From NCBI GenBank assembly GCA_037577475.1, contig CM075192.1, positions 14,975,908-15,039,907 of the forward strand: DNA of 64,000 nucleotides. The letters run 5' to 3'. Positions 1 to 13,385 of this stretch are shown here, piece after piece (the first letter of the stretch is position 1; every line of letters begins with the position of its first letter). The notes below the pieces were generated by a model. The model did not search any database. It was given only the letters and a program-made list of their open reading frames with translations, and was not told the DNA's origin. This DNA comes from Chaunax sp. Z400 (taxonomy: Eukaryota; Chordata; Actinopteri; Lophiiformes; Chaunacidae). The position numbers and the translations under genes are program-made.

Positions 1-3000
1 TGCACTGAAATTCAATCAGATGCTTAATTACATCTTAACATGGGTTCCTACCAGCTGGCTTTATTCCCCTGTTTCTGATTAAAGGGATTAGAAAAATGAA
101 ATTTAACAGTGGATTTGCATACTGCTCTAAAAGGGGCACTGGCACGCCCCTGTGGCTGTCTGGCCTGTGTTTGCCGATTTCACTCCCTGTGGTCCATCAA
201 GTAAGGAAGGAAATAAATAAGAATATTCTTGCCTGTAATTCTACACCCTAGGTTTGAATCGGTTATGAGAGGCAGGAGGTTGGGTCTCCTCTTCCTGTCT
301 CACTCTGAGTACGAGAGACATGATAGCCCCTGACACAGGTATTCAAAAGCCGAGATCGTATCATAGAGCAGAGTAAACGAGATACAGGAATGTGTTATTG
401 TGTGTATTCTATAGTGCATATTTTATGGATGCATGAGAATGAACCTTTTCTGTTGCTCATATCTGCCTGATGAATGGCATACAGAGAAACTTGGTGACTT
501 TAGGCTTTTTTTCCCTAATGGGGCCAAGTAGGCCCACTATACAAGCTGTGCAAAGAAAATGGGCCCATTAATCACATAGCCACCACCATCATCTCCATAT
601 GATTATTCTCCTCGTGTGTAGGCTAACAGCTGCACAGAGATGATTGTGACATCCTGTGCCATCCGCTGCTCTTTTCATCCTTTCTTTCCTCAAAATAACT
701 CGCAGGCTTACTTTTCAACTTAATCCGCCGTCCATAACCGAGCTAAATCTGTCCTGAGAGGAGATCTGGTTACACACTCACTGTTTACTTTATGCAATTA
801 AAAGGCGATTCTGTTGGAAGTTTGCATGAAAGGGATTTAAGGCTTACTGGTCTGTCAAGACAGAGAAAACGAAAGAAAAAAAATGGTGTAAAAGAGTGCG
901 AAAATAAAACAGAGGCTTCTGAGAGGAGCGGAGGAGAGAGACTTGAGTATTTAATGTGAGCATTATGTCATCATATGCTTTAGGTATGCGTGTGTGTTAC
1001 TTTGACCAATTAGTGAACACTTTCCTACTGTTCTGTTGAAGGACACTGTAATTAGTCCCAATGAAACAGCAAGAGGAGGACAGAATATGAACAGTAACTG
1101 TGAGGAGGCTGTAGTCTGACAGCCTCAACGTGATACTCTACTGCCCTCCTTTGGAAGTAAAATCACTTACAACAGCTACAACTGTAGCGGTCTGGAATTT
1201 TATTGGATACAATAAAAAAAAAATGAGAACATCTGCATAATTCAACTTTAAATTTTGCAAAGACCATAAATAGCCTTAAATATACACACAACCATTAAGA
1301 TTAAATGATTTATTCTAATGTATCTTTGATTTCTTCTCTTCTATGTTCTTTCTGTCGTTGCTATCCATTTAAAAATGTTGAAAGTCAGATTGTGTCCTCA
1401 AGACCCTGTTATAAAACAAAAGGCTTAAATAATTTCCATATTAAAAGAGAAGTAGGCGCTGAATGAGGAAGGAAAGCATGCCCATGATTACAGCAGTGAG
1501 TCTTCGACAGTTTAACAATTTGCTGTTAGAGAGTGCCACCTCCTGGCCAGGGGGTGTATTCCATTTTTCTTTCCCATTACCTTCTGCCTCACACAACAGC
1601 AGGTAGGAAAGATTTACAAATAGATTTAGCTTGAGTTTTTTCTTATTTTCTGCATGAGTAGTATCTGTAAAATCTTATGATGCAAACGGTTCATACAAAT
1701 ACTTTGTCGTGCAGCACAAAAGATAGTGAGGTGTCAAAAGTGTCCCTCTCTGCAACACAAAATTTAATAGGAAAGACACTCTCACAAGCACACTCGTGAT
1801 ACACATACACACATTACGACATCTTCTGGTTTCTGAAGTTGATACAGAAATTCAAGGCCAGAAAGGAATAAAGATAATCATTTAAAGTGAAAGCACCTCT
1901 CCTGGTCTCCTGAAAACGTATAGAAAAAGCAAACTTTAATTTGATTTCTTGAGCTGACTCGTGTTTTAATCCCACAATTTTTTTTTCAGTTTTATTGCGC
2001 CACTGAAAATCAACCAGCAAAGTAAGGCATTAAACATTGTATTGAACATGCTGTGCCCTGCTCTGTGTCCTGGGTCTGATTATTCTAGGGTTAGCTTTGA
2101 CCAATCAAATCATTCCCCTGCATATGACACCACTATTTATTGTGCTTTTGAGTCTCACATGGCCCTCTCCTCTACCTGATCGACACCAGAAAAAGCCCGC
2201 CCTTGAAGCTCATAGAGGATAAAGGATTGTGATTGTATATCTGTAAATAATTTAGTCTAATCAATCTGCAGTGTAAGTGATCTTGTGTATAGAGAGCGGC
2301 TGATATAGAGAGCTAATCTAAATGGGTCTAATTCAGGACCCAGCTGCCAGGTGTCACTTTAGCACCTAAACATGGATCTGTCTTGAGAGTCCCTGACTTC
2401 CCTAGAGTGGAATCAGTGGCTTAGGTGGTTCAACTTAATACTGACTGAATATAACCCTTCCTCCTGCTGGGTTATAATCATACTACAGCAGTTGAGCTCA
2501 GCAAGCAACTTCCTCTTTATTTGGAAGCTCTATTAATGTTCTGTTAAAACACTTCTGTCTGACACCAGATGTTTCACCTGGTTCTCATCACACAGTCCAT
2601 TGAGCACAAACGTCAGCAGAAGGCTCTTCGGAGAAGCATTGAATCGGAGGGAGAGAGCATCAAAATATGCAGATCTCAGTTATGTCATCCCCATAATCAC
2701 GAATGAGGCATATTCAAACTTAGGGTTTTGTGATCATCACCTATATGTACTTGGGGGGGAAAGCCAACACTTGTGTGTCCTGGTTCATCTATTTCCATGG
2801 ATGGACTCACAGTGGAAGGTGCAAGAGTCTTTAGTGCAATTTCACGCAAGGGGTGTCTGCAATGATAACAGTGAAGAGTTTTTGGGCCCACATCAGACAT
2901 AATTTATAACTTGAGTGCTTTTAGCTGCTCATTTTGTGTGACATTCTGAAAGGAGATGAGCCAATGTACCCTCTCTCTGTGAATGTGAACTCACTCCTCT

Positions 3001-4920
3001 GTGGGGGTAAGTTTTTATCAGAGAGAGCTTAAATTGTACTACATTATGCCAGCTCAGTAATCTATTCTGAACACAGTTACTTCAATCATTTTTATGTTCC
3101 ATATGAAGCATTTATACATTTATAGCTGTTTACAAGGCAAAGGTGAAAAATGTAGTGCAAGCAAATATGTTTCAGGTTTGGTCAACCAATTATGTACGTC
3201 ACATTTCATGAAACTATTTGAATGGCCCTCTGTGTTCTTTAACTTATTTATTGTAAATGCAGTTATACTCTGATAACATACAAACAATGAATGACTCTTG
3301 TTAGAGTTCATGTAAATGTGTTTATGGGAAGATAGAGCTACAAAAGAACATCCAAAAAGACAATTTGCGTGTGCAAAAAAAAAAAAAAAAATGGAGAGTG
3401 AGTACTCATGCAAAACAGCAAGAGATAACAAACATGAAGCATGTACTCAGAGAGAGGAAAAGAGAGAGAGAGGGGGAGACGGAGAGGCTCATGCTGAGTG
3501 TTCACGAGTGGTTATGGTCCAGATGGCCCTGCAGCAACAGCAGCTGTAAATCACAGTCTGTTGTGCGATCTGGACGATAGTGCTGCAGGCTGGAATCTCA
3601 CTGCAAGGTGAGCCTGCTTATGACAGCCATAACAGGGAATGAATCCAGGACTTCGGGGTGGAAGGTGGAGGATGTGGAGGCAAATAACATTAACCCTGTT
3701 AATGTCTATAAAAGAACAGATGCTACTATTTGTACAGCGGCTCATTATCATAAAATCTTATGATATCTGCTACATTCAGTCCCTTTCTCGTGACAAATCA
3801 TAATTGCTTTGAAAACTGCAGACTGTATTTTATCACAGTAGTAATAGTACACTTGTTCCCGTCAGCAAGCTTCACTTTTCTCTATGTCTTACAATTCAAG
3901 ATCATTGCCCTTACACAATCAAAAGCAACTTCCATGAAATCTTGAATGGAGATGAATTTATATGCGCACAAATAGAGCAACCCCTTTGAATGCACATATT
4001 TCTCAGGGGACCATGGGAAGAGTGTGTATGTGTGCTAAAAATGTGTAGCTACAGTAAATATGAGGTTTTTTTCCCCCCCTCCTCCATGTCTTTGCAAGTC
4101 ATCACACGTGTTTCCCCTGCACACATTAACCTTCAGCTCGGTTCCTCCTGTGACTTCTCATTGATTGGAGAGTGGTATTATGTGTGCGTATTAAAGACGG
4201 ATAGGTGGCTGGGGGTGTGGTCAGACGGCGGTTTTGATTGATTGGGTCATTGTAACCTGGCCATGCAAAGAGTGCTGGGCGTGATCCTGTTAATCATCCT
4301 CAACGCATGCTCAACGTAACTCACTCAGACACAACAGAGGCTCAGCTGCAGATGCGTGAATGTGTTTCAAGTGTAAAGTGTCACCGAAGAACACATACAC
4401 ACCGATATACCAGAACAGATCCTGTGCTAAGCTATATTCACAACCTGTAGATTAGATGTCAGCGAGCTGCGCACCATGCAGTAATTCTTAGCTCCGGTTG
4501 ACGCCCTATCTCTATAAATGTGGATACTGATTCCTCTCTACATTCTTGAGGTTTGAGACGGTGATGAAATATGAATCACTTGGAACTCTGGTATGTAGGT
4601 TGAAAGAAAATCTGTCATCACACAGTGTTACTGCTGAACCAGTCCTGATGGCTAATTTATGCTCCATCTGCCTCCCTCCAGAGCACTAAAATTAAAATTC
4701 TAATCAAACGCACTTGAAAGGACACGCTGTAAGTTACTGTTTTATAATTTCACTAAGTCGACCCGTTTTGATTTAATAAATACATCCAAATTTAAATGTT
4801 AAATTACTGTAACAGATTAGCACCTCCTATGAGTTTAATACCACTATCAATAAAACACTGAGCAGATGCATTGGAGAAAATAGAAGTGGAAAATATGGAC
4901 AGCTGTGGGTGCTACTGGCT

Positions 4921-5322
4921 TAAATAAATCGTGGGACATTTTGGGAAATACTTTTATTTGCATTCTTGCAGAGCATTAGCTGAGAACATGGATACAACTC
5001 TCATGCCTACCCGTTAAATGCTGCCAGCACCTGGTTAAGCTGGTTAGCCTAGCTTAGTGACTGGAAACCAGGGGAAATGGCTAGCGTGGCTCTGCTTAAT
5101 ATTAACTAAATCAACCTGTAGCTTCTTTAAAGCTCATTTCTTAACATGTTACAAATTGTTTGTTTAATAAGAACAAAATGACATTCTGCCTGTTCTACAT
5201 TTAACATGCCAGCTGCTGGCTTTATAGCTGTTGAGCTTTTGTACAGATGTGAGAGTGGAATCAATATTTAATCTGATCAACCTTTCATCAAGAAAACAAA
5301 TAAAGCATATTTTACAGAATGT
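4921..5322. repeat. Interspersed repeat with terminal inverted repeats (MITE-like), copy 1
   Basis: The left end at 4936 reads acattttgggaaatac. The right end at about 5287-5322, read on the minus strand, starts acattctgtaaaatatg. Over roughly 35 bases the two ends are imperfect inverted copies of each other. The interior contains tagcctagcttagtgactgg and a run resembling ctcatttcttaacatgttac, which match my memory of an abundant percomorph repeat. The element is about 0.4 kb with no coding capacity, as expected for a non-autonomous DNA transposon. No clear target-site duplication is visible, so the superfamily is open. A second diverged copy lies at about 24568-25016. Confidence 0.65.
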
Positions 5323-6377
5323 ATTTCTTTTCTTTTAAGTACACAAATGTACACTTCATTTGGTAGAGTAGCCTAATAATGCTGTGAAGCCAAAAATTTA
5401 AAATAAAATAAAAGTTGCTAAACAGGTATTGTGCTAAGATTAATATCAGTTTTAACAACCAGGATTGGTTAATATTAGATGATAACATACAGCTTCCTGT
5501 GGGTGTTTGACTTGAGCATCACTCCTGGATGTTCACCATTCTTTAATTGTGTCCAGCAACAGAAAGTAAAATCTTCTAGTTTTAAGTCTCTACTTTAGCT
5601 CGTCTTGCCATGGACCAGCTTTTTCTCCTTTTTTTCCCTGCATGTGTGAGAGTCAGAAAGTGGGTGCCAATCCTGAAGAATGTCTCGCTGTGCTAGAAGC
5701 TGTGTACTCGTGTCCAGTCCTCCGCCTGTTCATCCCTGCTGGATGTCTTTGTACCACTCATCAACCCTGCTGTCGGATCACATTGGCAGAACTGAGAGGG
5801 GCCAGAACGTGAGCTCCACCAACACCATACTGACATGGTGGAGAGAACAAAATACAAAGTGGGTCTAATTTTCCAGGCTATGGTGGCTGAGACATGCACA
5901 CCCTGAAATACGGCCTTGCAAATGTTCAGTTGCTCATTTTCTCCGTTAACTTTCTGCTTGACAGAAAAATCATTGTTGAACCTAAGAGACTGATAGTGTT
6001 ATACGTTCACAAATATTTTCCCAAGCAAAAGCATTTTGGTCCTTAAGGTAGTCATTTTATGGATTCTTTGATGGATTCCAAGATACAGCAGGTCTTTCAG
6101 GCAGGTGCTGTAACTCTGTAGTATGTAGTAACTATGCGCTGAACAGGGAAGTGAAACTGAAACTGCTTTTGAGGTTGAAGTGGGATGGAAAGAGTGATTA
6201 ATAGGTTATTGTCACACCCTACCTCAAAGTTGGACAAAGGAGGGGAGAAAACATGAGTAGTAACTAAAAGTTTATTTTACATAAATGAAAGTAACTTAAG
6301 ATAAAGACAAACTAAGTACAAAACCTAAACAGTGTGGAAGGCAGGGGGGAGAGACAGACTGGTTGACTGCCATCAGT

Positions 6378-6391
6378 ATATATATATATAT
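6378..6391. repeat. (TA)n short microsatellite
   Basis: A run of about seven TA dinucleotides follows catcag. It lies inside a purine-rich, GC-richer block (about 6190-7110) of unknown origin. Confidence 0.8.
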
Positions 6392-9300
6392 AGCTGTGAA
6401 ACAAGACCAGGTGAGCTGACTCACCCTAACGACCTCGGAGAGAGAGAGGCCTGCTCACGGGGTCGTCACAGTATCCAAACCAAAACCTATGACAGAGGAG
6501 TAGAGGGGAATGTTCTCTCCAACATATTGTGTCTGGGGATTCGTCCTCAGTTGACAGATAACATGAATCATTTTGTAAGAGTCATAAGCCAAAGGACAAA
6601 ATCTTTGAATTCTTTGTCCCACCCTTCGAGATCCAACTGGCCCCTCACACCCTCACCAGGTGCATGGACATAGTCCTCGGGCTTGAACTATTAGACAACC
6701 AGTATGTGGTGTGGCCCAGGGACTGTGGCTCCCTGAAAGGACTGGCCTCCCGCCAATGGGTCTGCCACATATGGCCGTACAGACCCTTGAGGGGGCACAG
6801 ACTCCTGCAGGAGAGCAGGGCACTCATGCCATGGGAGAATGTTGGAGTGGCAGCTGATGGCATCTGGCCGTCCCTCCACCTCAGGGGTTTGCACATATCA
6901 TACATTTGTATGTAGTTTGTTTGTAGCAACGGACTCTCTCTCCACCTTGAAGTCGCTCAGAATTTAGGTGTCAAACTAAGAAAATCAGAGTGATGATGCA
7001 CTCTGGTGCCTTTTATAGACTGTGTGCACAGTTGGTGTATCTTACAAAATGATCCACATCTTCTGTCAGGTGGGGACAAATCCCCGATAGTCTCTTCACT
7101 CAGATAATGGAAGTTACAACGTAACCTACCATTCTTATCAGAAAGGGAAACATATGTTAAGACTCAGTGTTGGTATTCGGCCAAGGATAATTGTGCCTCA
7201 TCATTGGTTTCACCCCTTAAAGCCAGTTTTTGAGACACAATATGGTTGAGCATCAGTATGACACAATTTGTATGAATTAATTTTTGCTGTTAGCATACAA
7301 ATTGAAACATAACTTGTTTCCTTGTTGACACAAACAACTGAGAGCATGGACACAAGATAAGGCAGAGGACCCTGTAGGGCACTAAAGCTGCAAAGATCTG
7401 TGATTCCAGAGGAGACGAAGGGAATTCTGTTAGCTGCAGTGTACATAGATCAACAGTGTTGTGGATGTATGGCGGCACGAAGGTTGTTCTAATCTGCACA
7501 GCATTCAGTTCAAGAGGACAAAAGATATGTTTTTTTATTGGATGGTTAAATCACCTCAAGTTAAGTTTGGAAAACACAAGTGAAAATATGCGATTTATTT
7601 GAGCACTGTTTTAATTTTTCAGGAGGGCGCCCACACATCTGTTCTTTTTTTTATATTTTTTTGACAGGTCAAGTTACATTATGTATATTTTATACAGAAT
7701 ACAGCAGCTATACATAAATACAGTCGGGTCATGAATACAGAGTTAGATATATCACAATGATTAATGCACAGCAACCTATCTGAACAGATAAATCCTACTG
7801 TAGCATGTTGGCAGCAACAATTGCTGAGAAATTACTGAATGGGAGCAATTTGAGTTGTAAAGCAGTAAGAAATGGAAAAATGCACAACTACAAACATTTC
7901 ACATGTGCGCAGTGTCCAATAAAATGTAATCACATGCTGATGCTAGCCTCTCTTTGATGCATTCAACACAATAACTCAAGTCTATAATGATGAAATCATC
8001 ATGAAATCATCTTTTATCACTGGATCTGCTTCTTTCTGTAACCTAACAGAAAGTTGTTGTTTTTTTGTGTTTTTTATTTCACCTTTGGCTTTGAGTAAAT
8101 ATGAAGAAAATAAATTTGTAATGGTGTAAACAAAGACACTACACCTTAAAGCATACACATTAGGCTTCATGTAGACAGCTGTCTCTGCTAAAGCCTGCCA
8201 CATCCTTTATTCTCCTCACATAGAATTTGCATTGTCTAAACCTCTAAGCAGTGGCATTAGCAGTGACATTTAGCAGGAAGTGGTGTTAGATTAGCATCCT
8301 GAGGGATTGAGGTGCCCTGTCCTCAATGCAGTGATAATTATTTCAGAGGCCTAATCATTAGAGAGCTTTTTTAATCAGACTTCCATCAGTGGCTAATGTA
8401 ACGCGATTAATTACATTTCCAGGAGCACGGTCCTTAAGGGCCAGTACATCAGAATTACATGGCTGACGAGACGGGACACTTTTGTAGGGCATTGTCCACA
8501 TTTTTCAACAAAATAAGAAAATAAGAACAGTATTATGTAGAGTGAATCTTGCATACTATGTTTTATAACGGCTTGTGACAAAGTATTCGGTGAACACGAC
8601 AGTATACAGATATATGTATACACTGTAAATTCCCATTTATTTGGATTTCATCGTGTTTGTTTCTGAGCAGTTTACACTTTGTAATGACATTTTACGCAGT
8701 GTTATTGAAAGGCCTGTGAGAGAGACATGGATGAGGGCAGAGGGGAGTTGCTGCTGCTGCCACCCTCAGTATCCCACATTAATTTGCACTCACCTGTCCC
8801 CTGACAGCCCAGGCGAGCGGAGGCAATGAGGGGTGTAACTCTAAACCCAGACTTGCTGAGCTTGTTTTTTTGTGTTTTTTTTTTTTTTTTTACAAAAATA
8901 GGCATTGTAATGTGTGTGCTTGCATACAAAGTGTGCAAACTGTAAATATAAAGTTTAAACACAATACGGAGTATGCAATTGAAAGGCACTTTACATTTCT
9001 GGACAAAATTACCACATTTCTTTCAACATTAAATTTATTCTTTCTTTCTGAGAGGTCCTACAGCTGCTGTGAAACTATATTACTTATCATCTTACAGATT
9101 ATCATCTAAAATGTGATTAATTTATTTAATATAGAATAAACACATGGTGTGATTTTTTTTTCTAGGTAGTTAATGATTAAGTTGACCTTAATCAGCCTAA
9201 ACTTATGTTCTCTTACTTTTAGTTGAACCTCCTGGCATGCTGTCATTAAAAGGAAGTGAATGCAGGTGCATATATCAGGCTCATACATGCCAACTGTGCA

Positions 9301-10599
9301 TACAAATAAACATTTTATTGTCAGTTGGTCATTGGAATGTATTATTTAGATTATTTAAACTATTGATTAACGTATACATAGCCTATTTGTATTTTCTATA
9401 AAGGTCCTGCAGGATTTGTAAGTTTGCACATGAATCGACTTGGATTTGTTTTGTTTTGTTTTTTTGTCAGTGTGCATATCAATAGGCCACTCATCCTTGT
9501 TGAAATTTTAATTTCTTCTCATGACCTTTGCTTTCATACTGATATTTTTCTCAATTGTAGGCCTGATTGATTATGCTGATGATTTAATTAGGCTCACACC
9601 TGCAAATGTCTCAGGAACACTGAGGAAATCCTTGAGTTGGAGTACATCTATTCTTTTCTGCCGCTGCGCATTATTAAGAATGATACATACTGTACTTATC
9701 TGTATGTCAGTTAAAGATAACACAATAAACAATGAATAGTGAGCTTACATACTGTACGTTCTCTAAATTTTGATTTCATAAGTGGAAATCATTCACCATG
9801 ATGAACAAGTGATATCTTTTTGAGGTCTACTTTTTAAAGGAACTATTGAAACATATGCAGATGCCAGAGTGTAACTGTTCTATTGTTTTGTACAGCTGAA
9901 TATCGCTTCTAAACTGTGCTGCAGGGATCAATGTGCAGCAACTACAGACATGAAAACGCTCAGTCAAGCTGCTCTGAGTACTTGTCTGTACATGTGCGTG
10001 ACGGTCAGGTCTGTTTGTTGAGCATATGCAGGTACATAATATGCACACATCCACGTTCAGGTTACATCTGTGTGGGTATCCACAATGAAAATATGCTGAA
10101 TGAATGAGCATCATGAGTGTGCAAAAGAGCAAGAGCCACTGCACTTGAGAAAATGCTCTTCACACCCCCACGCTTGTCTCACTCAGTCTCTCTCCTCAGT
10201 CTCTCTCTCGCTCCTACCCTCCCTCTCTCCTCTTTCTCTCTGCCTGTCTCTTTCAGACGCTCTGTTGACAAGTCAAGGCTGCTCTGTAGTGAACTCACCT
10301 CTTTGATTTGTTCCTTATCTGTCTTATCAACAATGCCTCACGTGATCTGAGACGAGTGGTATAGGTGGACGAAGAGAGGGGATGAAGACATGCATGCATT
10401 CACACACACTCGTGGATACATTCCCTCACTCAGTCAGAGCCAGCGGGTGACTAGAGTTGACTGCTGCTGGATCAGTGATGTGTCACTATCAATGTCACCG
10501 GTCCACACTGTGACCTGGAGAACTTCTGCTCTGCAAGAAGGGGAAACGATTTGCGTCTTCCTTTGGCACCTCTCCTCGTGGGAGCTGTAACCACTGAGC

Positions 10600-10846
10600 T
10601 CAGTTTGAGGCTCTGGCTGCAGGACTGCAATAAATACCTCCCTAACTCAAACAAGCATTGAAAAGGAGGAAGAGGGAGAGTGCAGAGGAGGAAAAAAAAA
10701 AGGTCAGATCAATATTTCAGAGTGAAGCTCCAGAAATCCAGGCTTACTTTTTCCTGTCTACCAATGCTGGAATTACAGTCGGTCTGTGAAGCCGTTGCCT
10801 TCCAAAGGATAATTCAAATCCTCCGGGAAGAAGAAGGGTGTCTGCG
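10600..10846 (+). promoter_or_regulatory. robo1: Putative distal robo1 promoter and non-coding first exon
   Basis: This is the first CpG-dense patch in the window; about ten CpGs fall between 10820 and 10920. An AATAAATA box at about 10628 could act as a weak TATA element. The segment ends in a consensus splice donor: the exon would stop at 10846 and the intron begin GTGAGT at 10847. A good acceptor at 28477-28478 precedes the long robo1 leader exon, so the simplest reading is an untranslated first exon joined to 28479. The transcription start cannot be fixed from sequence alone. Alternatively the exon continues through 10847 into the signal-peptide frame at 11025-11172. Confidence 0.45.
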
Positions 10847-11024
10847 GTGAGTGTCTGACCTCTCCGGGGCTTCGGTGTCGTGGTCCGGGGCTAACGCTCC
10901 GAGGGAAGCGGCGCAGGAGGAGGAGGTGTTGTATTTGTTTTGGATCTCTCCACACAGCTGTGCGAGATATGACAGAGTGTGTGACAACACTCCCCGTGGC
11001 CTTAGACTCTCTGCCTTAGTCCTG

Positions 11025-11172
11025 ATGAAAGCTTCAGAGGCAGGCATGTCTGGTGGATGGATGCCCTTGCTGCTGCTCCTGGTCCTGGTGGAGGTGCTGA
11101 GTGGACTGAGTGTTCCAGGGGACAGTACGGGGAAGTACAGGGGAAGCTGGAGGTGGAAAGGTGACAGGAGCC
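11025..11172 (+). CDS. Possible alternative robo1 leader exon (signal peptide)
   Basis: The frame opens at ATG 11025, with a better-context ATG at 11046 (G at -3) and another at 11061. It encodes a strong signal-peptide-like core: MP followed by LLLLLVLVEVLSG. An in-frame TGA at 10848 closes the frame upstream. Two donors are possible, at 11161 (AAAG/GTGACA) and 11173 (GCC/GTGAGT), and both leave phase 1. Spliced to the Ig1 exon at 58366, the first gives WRWK-G-SRLRQED and the second GDRS-R-SRLRQED, both open. Spliced to the exon at 28479 instead, the 11173 donor runs into a stop within about seven codons, so the frame would then be an upstream ORF. If coding, it supplies a secretory leader for the receptor. 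The leucine run comes from CTG-rich DNA, so chance is not excluded. I know no direct homologue, although the human ROBO2 long leader has a similar short hydrophobic design. Confidence 0.4.
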
Positions 11173-13244
11173 GTGAGTAACTCCTCCTCACTCTCCGATA
11201 CATAATTCACTTTCTTTTACTTTCCTCTCTTCACAGCTTGTAACAAAAAGGACAAACGTCCTCTCTTCCTTGTACTTCGTTTTAGTGTTCTTTGTCATTC
11301 CCTAAAAGATCCAGGAAGCACTAAATATTGTCTGCCACTTTGATTACACTGGTTGCTGTTTGAGTCTCAGCTCATTTCTCTGTGGCACCTGATTGTGAGA
11401 GTGAAATAAATCGTCTATATGAGGCCAGCAACCTTGGCCTGTATTGCCAGCTTTAAGAGGTATCAATATGGACCTGATTGCAAAGTACCCCTCTGCTGTT
11501 GGATTGGCTATGAGTGCAATTCACAGTCTTTCTCCCAGCAATACTCTTTCTCTCAGCATCACGCTCTTATTCCTGTATGAATATCTCTCAGGGTCTCACT
11601 CGTAGTCATTAATTGATCAGTGTTGAGTTGTAAAAAGCTACTCAGAGTGATGGAGCTGCCTATTTCCTCAGAGTAAGAGCTGGGTGTAGCTTTGAGTGAC
11701 TTCATTATACATGCTGACACATGAGTGCATGGATGTTGGGAGGAGAGAGGATGTTCAAATGAGCAGAGAGCCGTGGTTGATTCAGGACATACAGTAGCTG
11801 CTGTCCCCATGCGTTCGGCTGTGGGCTAATGTGATTGTTTGGCATGCCACCACTGCTGGACGCTGAGTGATGAAGTGGAGAGGGTGTCCCTTTGTGTCCG
11901 TCCCTTCTGTGGAGGTTAAAGGGAGATCTCTATCTTGATACTGCTCCAAGATTAAATGACTGAAATGAGATGAGGAGGCACTAAGTCAACATAAAGCAGG
12001 TCACTTGCCCTTCCAAGGAGACATGTGCTGGTCTCAGGGTGGGATGGAAAGTGATCTTTTGCAGGGTGGAATTACAATGACATTGAAAGTCTTGAGTTTG
12101 GTGTCATATTTAGCCCCTTGAAAATATGCTTGCTAACTATGTAAAGTACAATAGTGGACTGAAATCCCAGTTTATTCACAGTGTACTGGTATTAATGGTA
12201 AACTCAACAATGCTCAAAATGGTTTTAGTGAACTGGGTGGAAATGTTGGCATTTTGGTATTTTATTTGCAGTAAAAAAACAATAATGGATTCTGAAATAT
12301 CTTGAATTGTTGTTTATATTGAAAAACGTTTGGATTTCTATAATAAGTTAGCAGTTATATATGAGTTTCGTACTCTCTACCTCACGTGGACTGTTCAGGA
12401 TATACAGTACTGTTTATTTAGAATTTACTTCTTGCAGTCTGAGCGTTGTTTCGTATTTTACATTTGCTCTAAAGTCTGATCTCAGCCTTTGCTTTCTTGC
12501 ACAAGAGATACTGCTCACTCAAAACAAGAGCTGGTGTATTCTTCATGTTGATTAGTCTTATTGATTAGCGTGTGTTTTTTTTACAGCAGGAATAAAAAAT
12601 TTATCGTGTGGTTGGAAGCTTTAAGTCTGTGCCAACATTTATCTGAACCAACACCACTCTGTGAACCTGGGCACTTAAATTTTGAACATTTGCAGCTACA
12701 AGTCAGTGTTCACTTGAAACACAGGCGTGCAGTGCTTTTTGTCTCTTAATCAAGGAACATATTTCCATTATAGAACAATTTCATAATAAATGTAGCATTA
12801 GCTACTAAATGTTTTCAAATTTGCTATTTAAAGCTGTCAAAATAAATATTTCAAACAGTGAAACAAATAACTCTGGAAATGGCTGACAGACGAATTAAAT
12901 CAAGAAAGACAAGTGAAGAAGAGAATTATTTATCACAATAGATGATATATGATAATTAAGTCTGTCAGAAAATCTTTCTTGTCTCTGAGATTGTGACTGA
13001 GGGGCATCTGCAGAGAGATTCAACATTCCCTTTAATTCAATCAAGCCTTATCCAAAATCAAACTCTTAGCCCTGTAACCATAATTTACAAGGCAGACTCC
13101 TATGAAAACATTTTTCTTGTGTATCAGCTTTCTTATTTGCAACCCCACCAAATTGCACACAATGATAGATACTGACACCCTAAATCTTGCAATTTTAAAA
13201 GAAAGTGAAAACAAATCCTGAGTCTGCCCCTTTATCTCTTTCTG

Positions 13245-13385
13245 CACCGAAATTTAAGAGGATCTCTTTTGGCCAAAGACCCGTCCAAGTTTCATAGAAA
13301 TCTGTTCAATGGTTTTTTACGTAATCCTGTGGACAAACCGAGAAACAAATGGACATGGGCGAAAAACATAGCCTCCTTGTGTGCA
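13245..13385. repeat. Degenerate teleost interspersed repeat fragment
   Basis: The text ccaagtttcatagaaatctg, then a segment like taatcctgtggacaaaccgag, and the ending aaacatagcctccttg match my memory of a very common teleost repeat. In its consensus, 'aagtttcatgaaaatcggt', 'taatcctgctgacaaac' and 'aacataacctccttg' occur in the same order. It is short and mutated, with no coding capacity. Family name not assigned. Confidence 0.65.

Larger units (their letters stand above)
1..10600. other. Upstream flank, no supported gene
   Basis: I see no exon that I can support here. The open frames are all about 110 codons or less, fall on both strands, and show no domain, signal peptide or flanking splice sites worth defending. 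The stretch holds one transposon-like repeat (about 4921-5322), a short TA run (about 6378-6391), a poly-A run near 3376-3391, a poly-T run near 8875-8891 and an AT-rich homeobox-site-rich block near 8280-8430. The block at about 6190-7110 contains (TA)n, purine-rich and GC-richer segments that could be an old mobile element, but I do not recognise a family. Confidence 0.6.

Noticed and set aside
10851..11024. Upstream extension of the 11-kb signal-peptide frame to 10851
   Set aside because: The codon at 10851 is GTG, not ATG, and part of the GTGAGT donor; eukaryotic initiation there is unlikely. The first ATG in the frame is 11025.
10814..11203. 129-codon minus-strand frame over the distal exon
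   Set aside because: Antisense of the CpG-rich first-exon region; no signal peptide, domain or splice context. GC-rich DNA lowers stop frequency.
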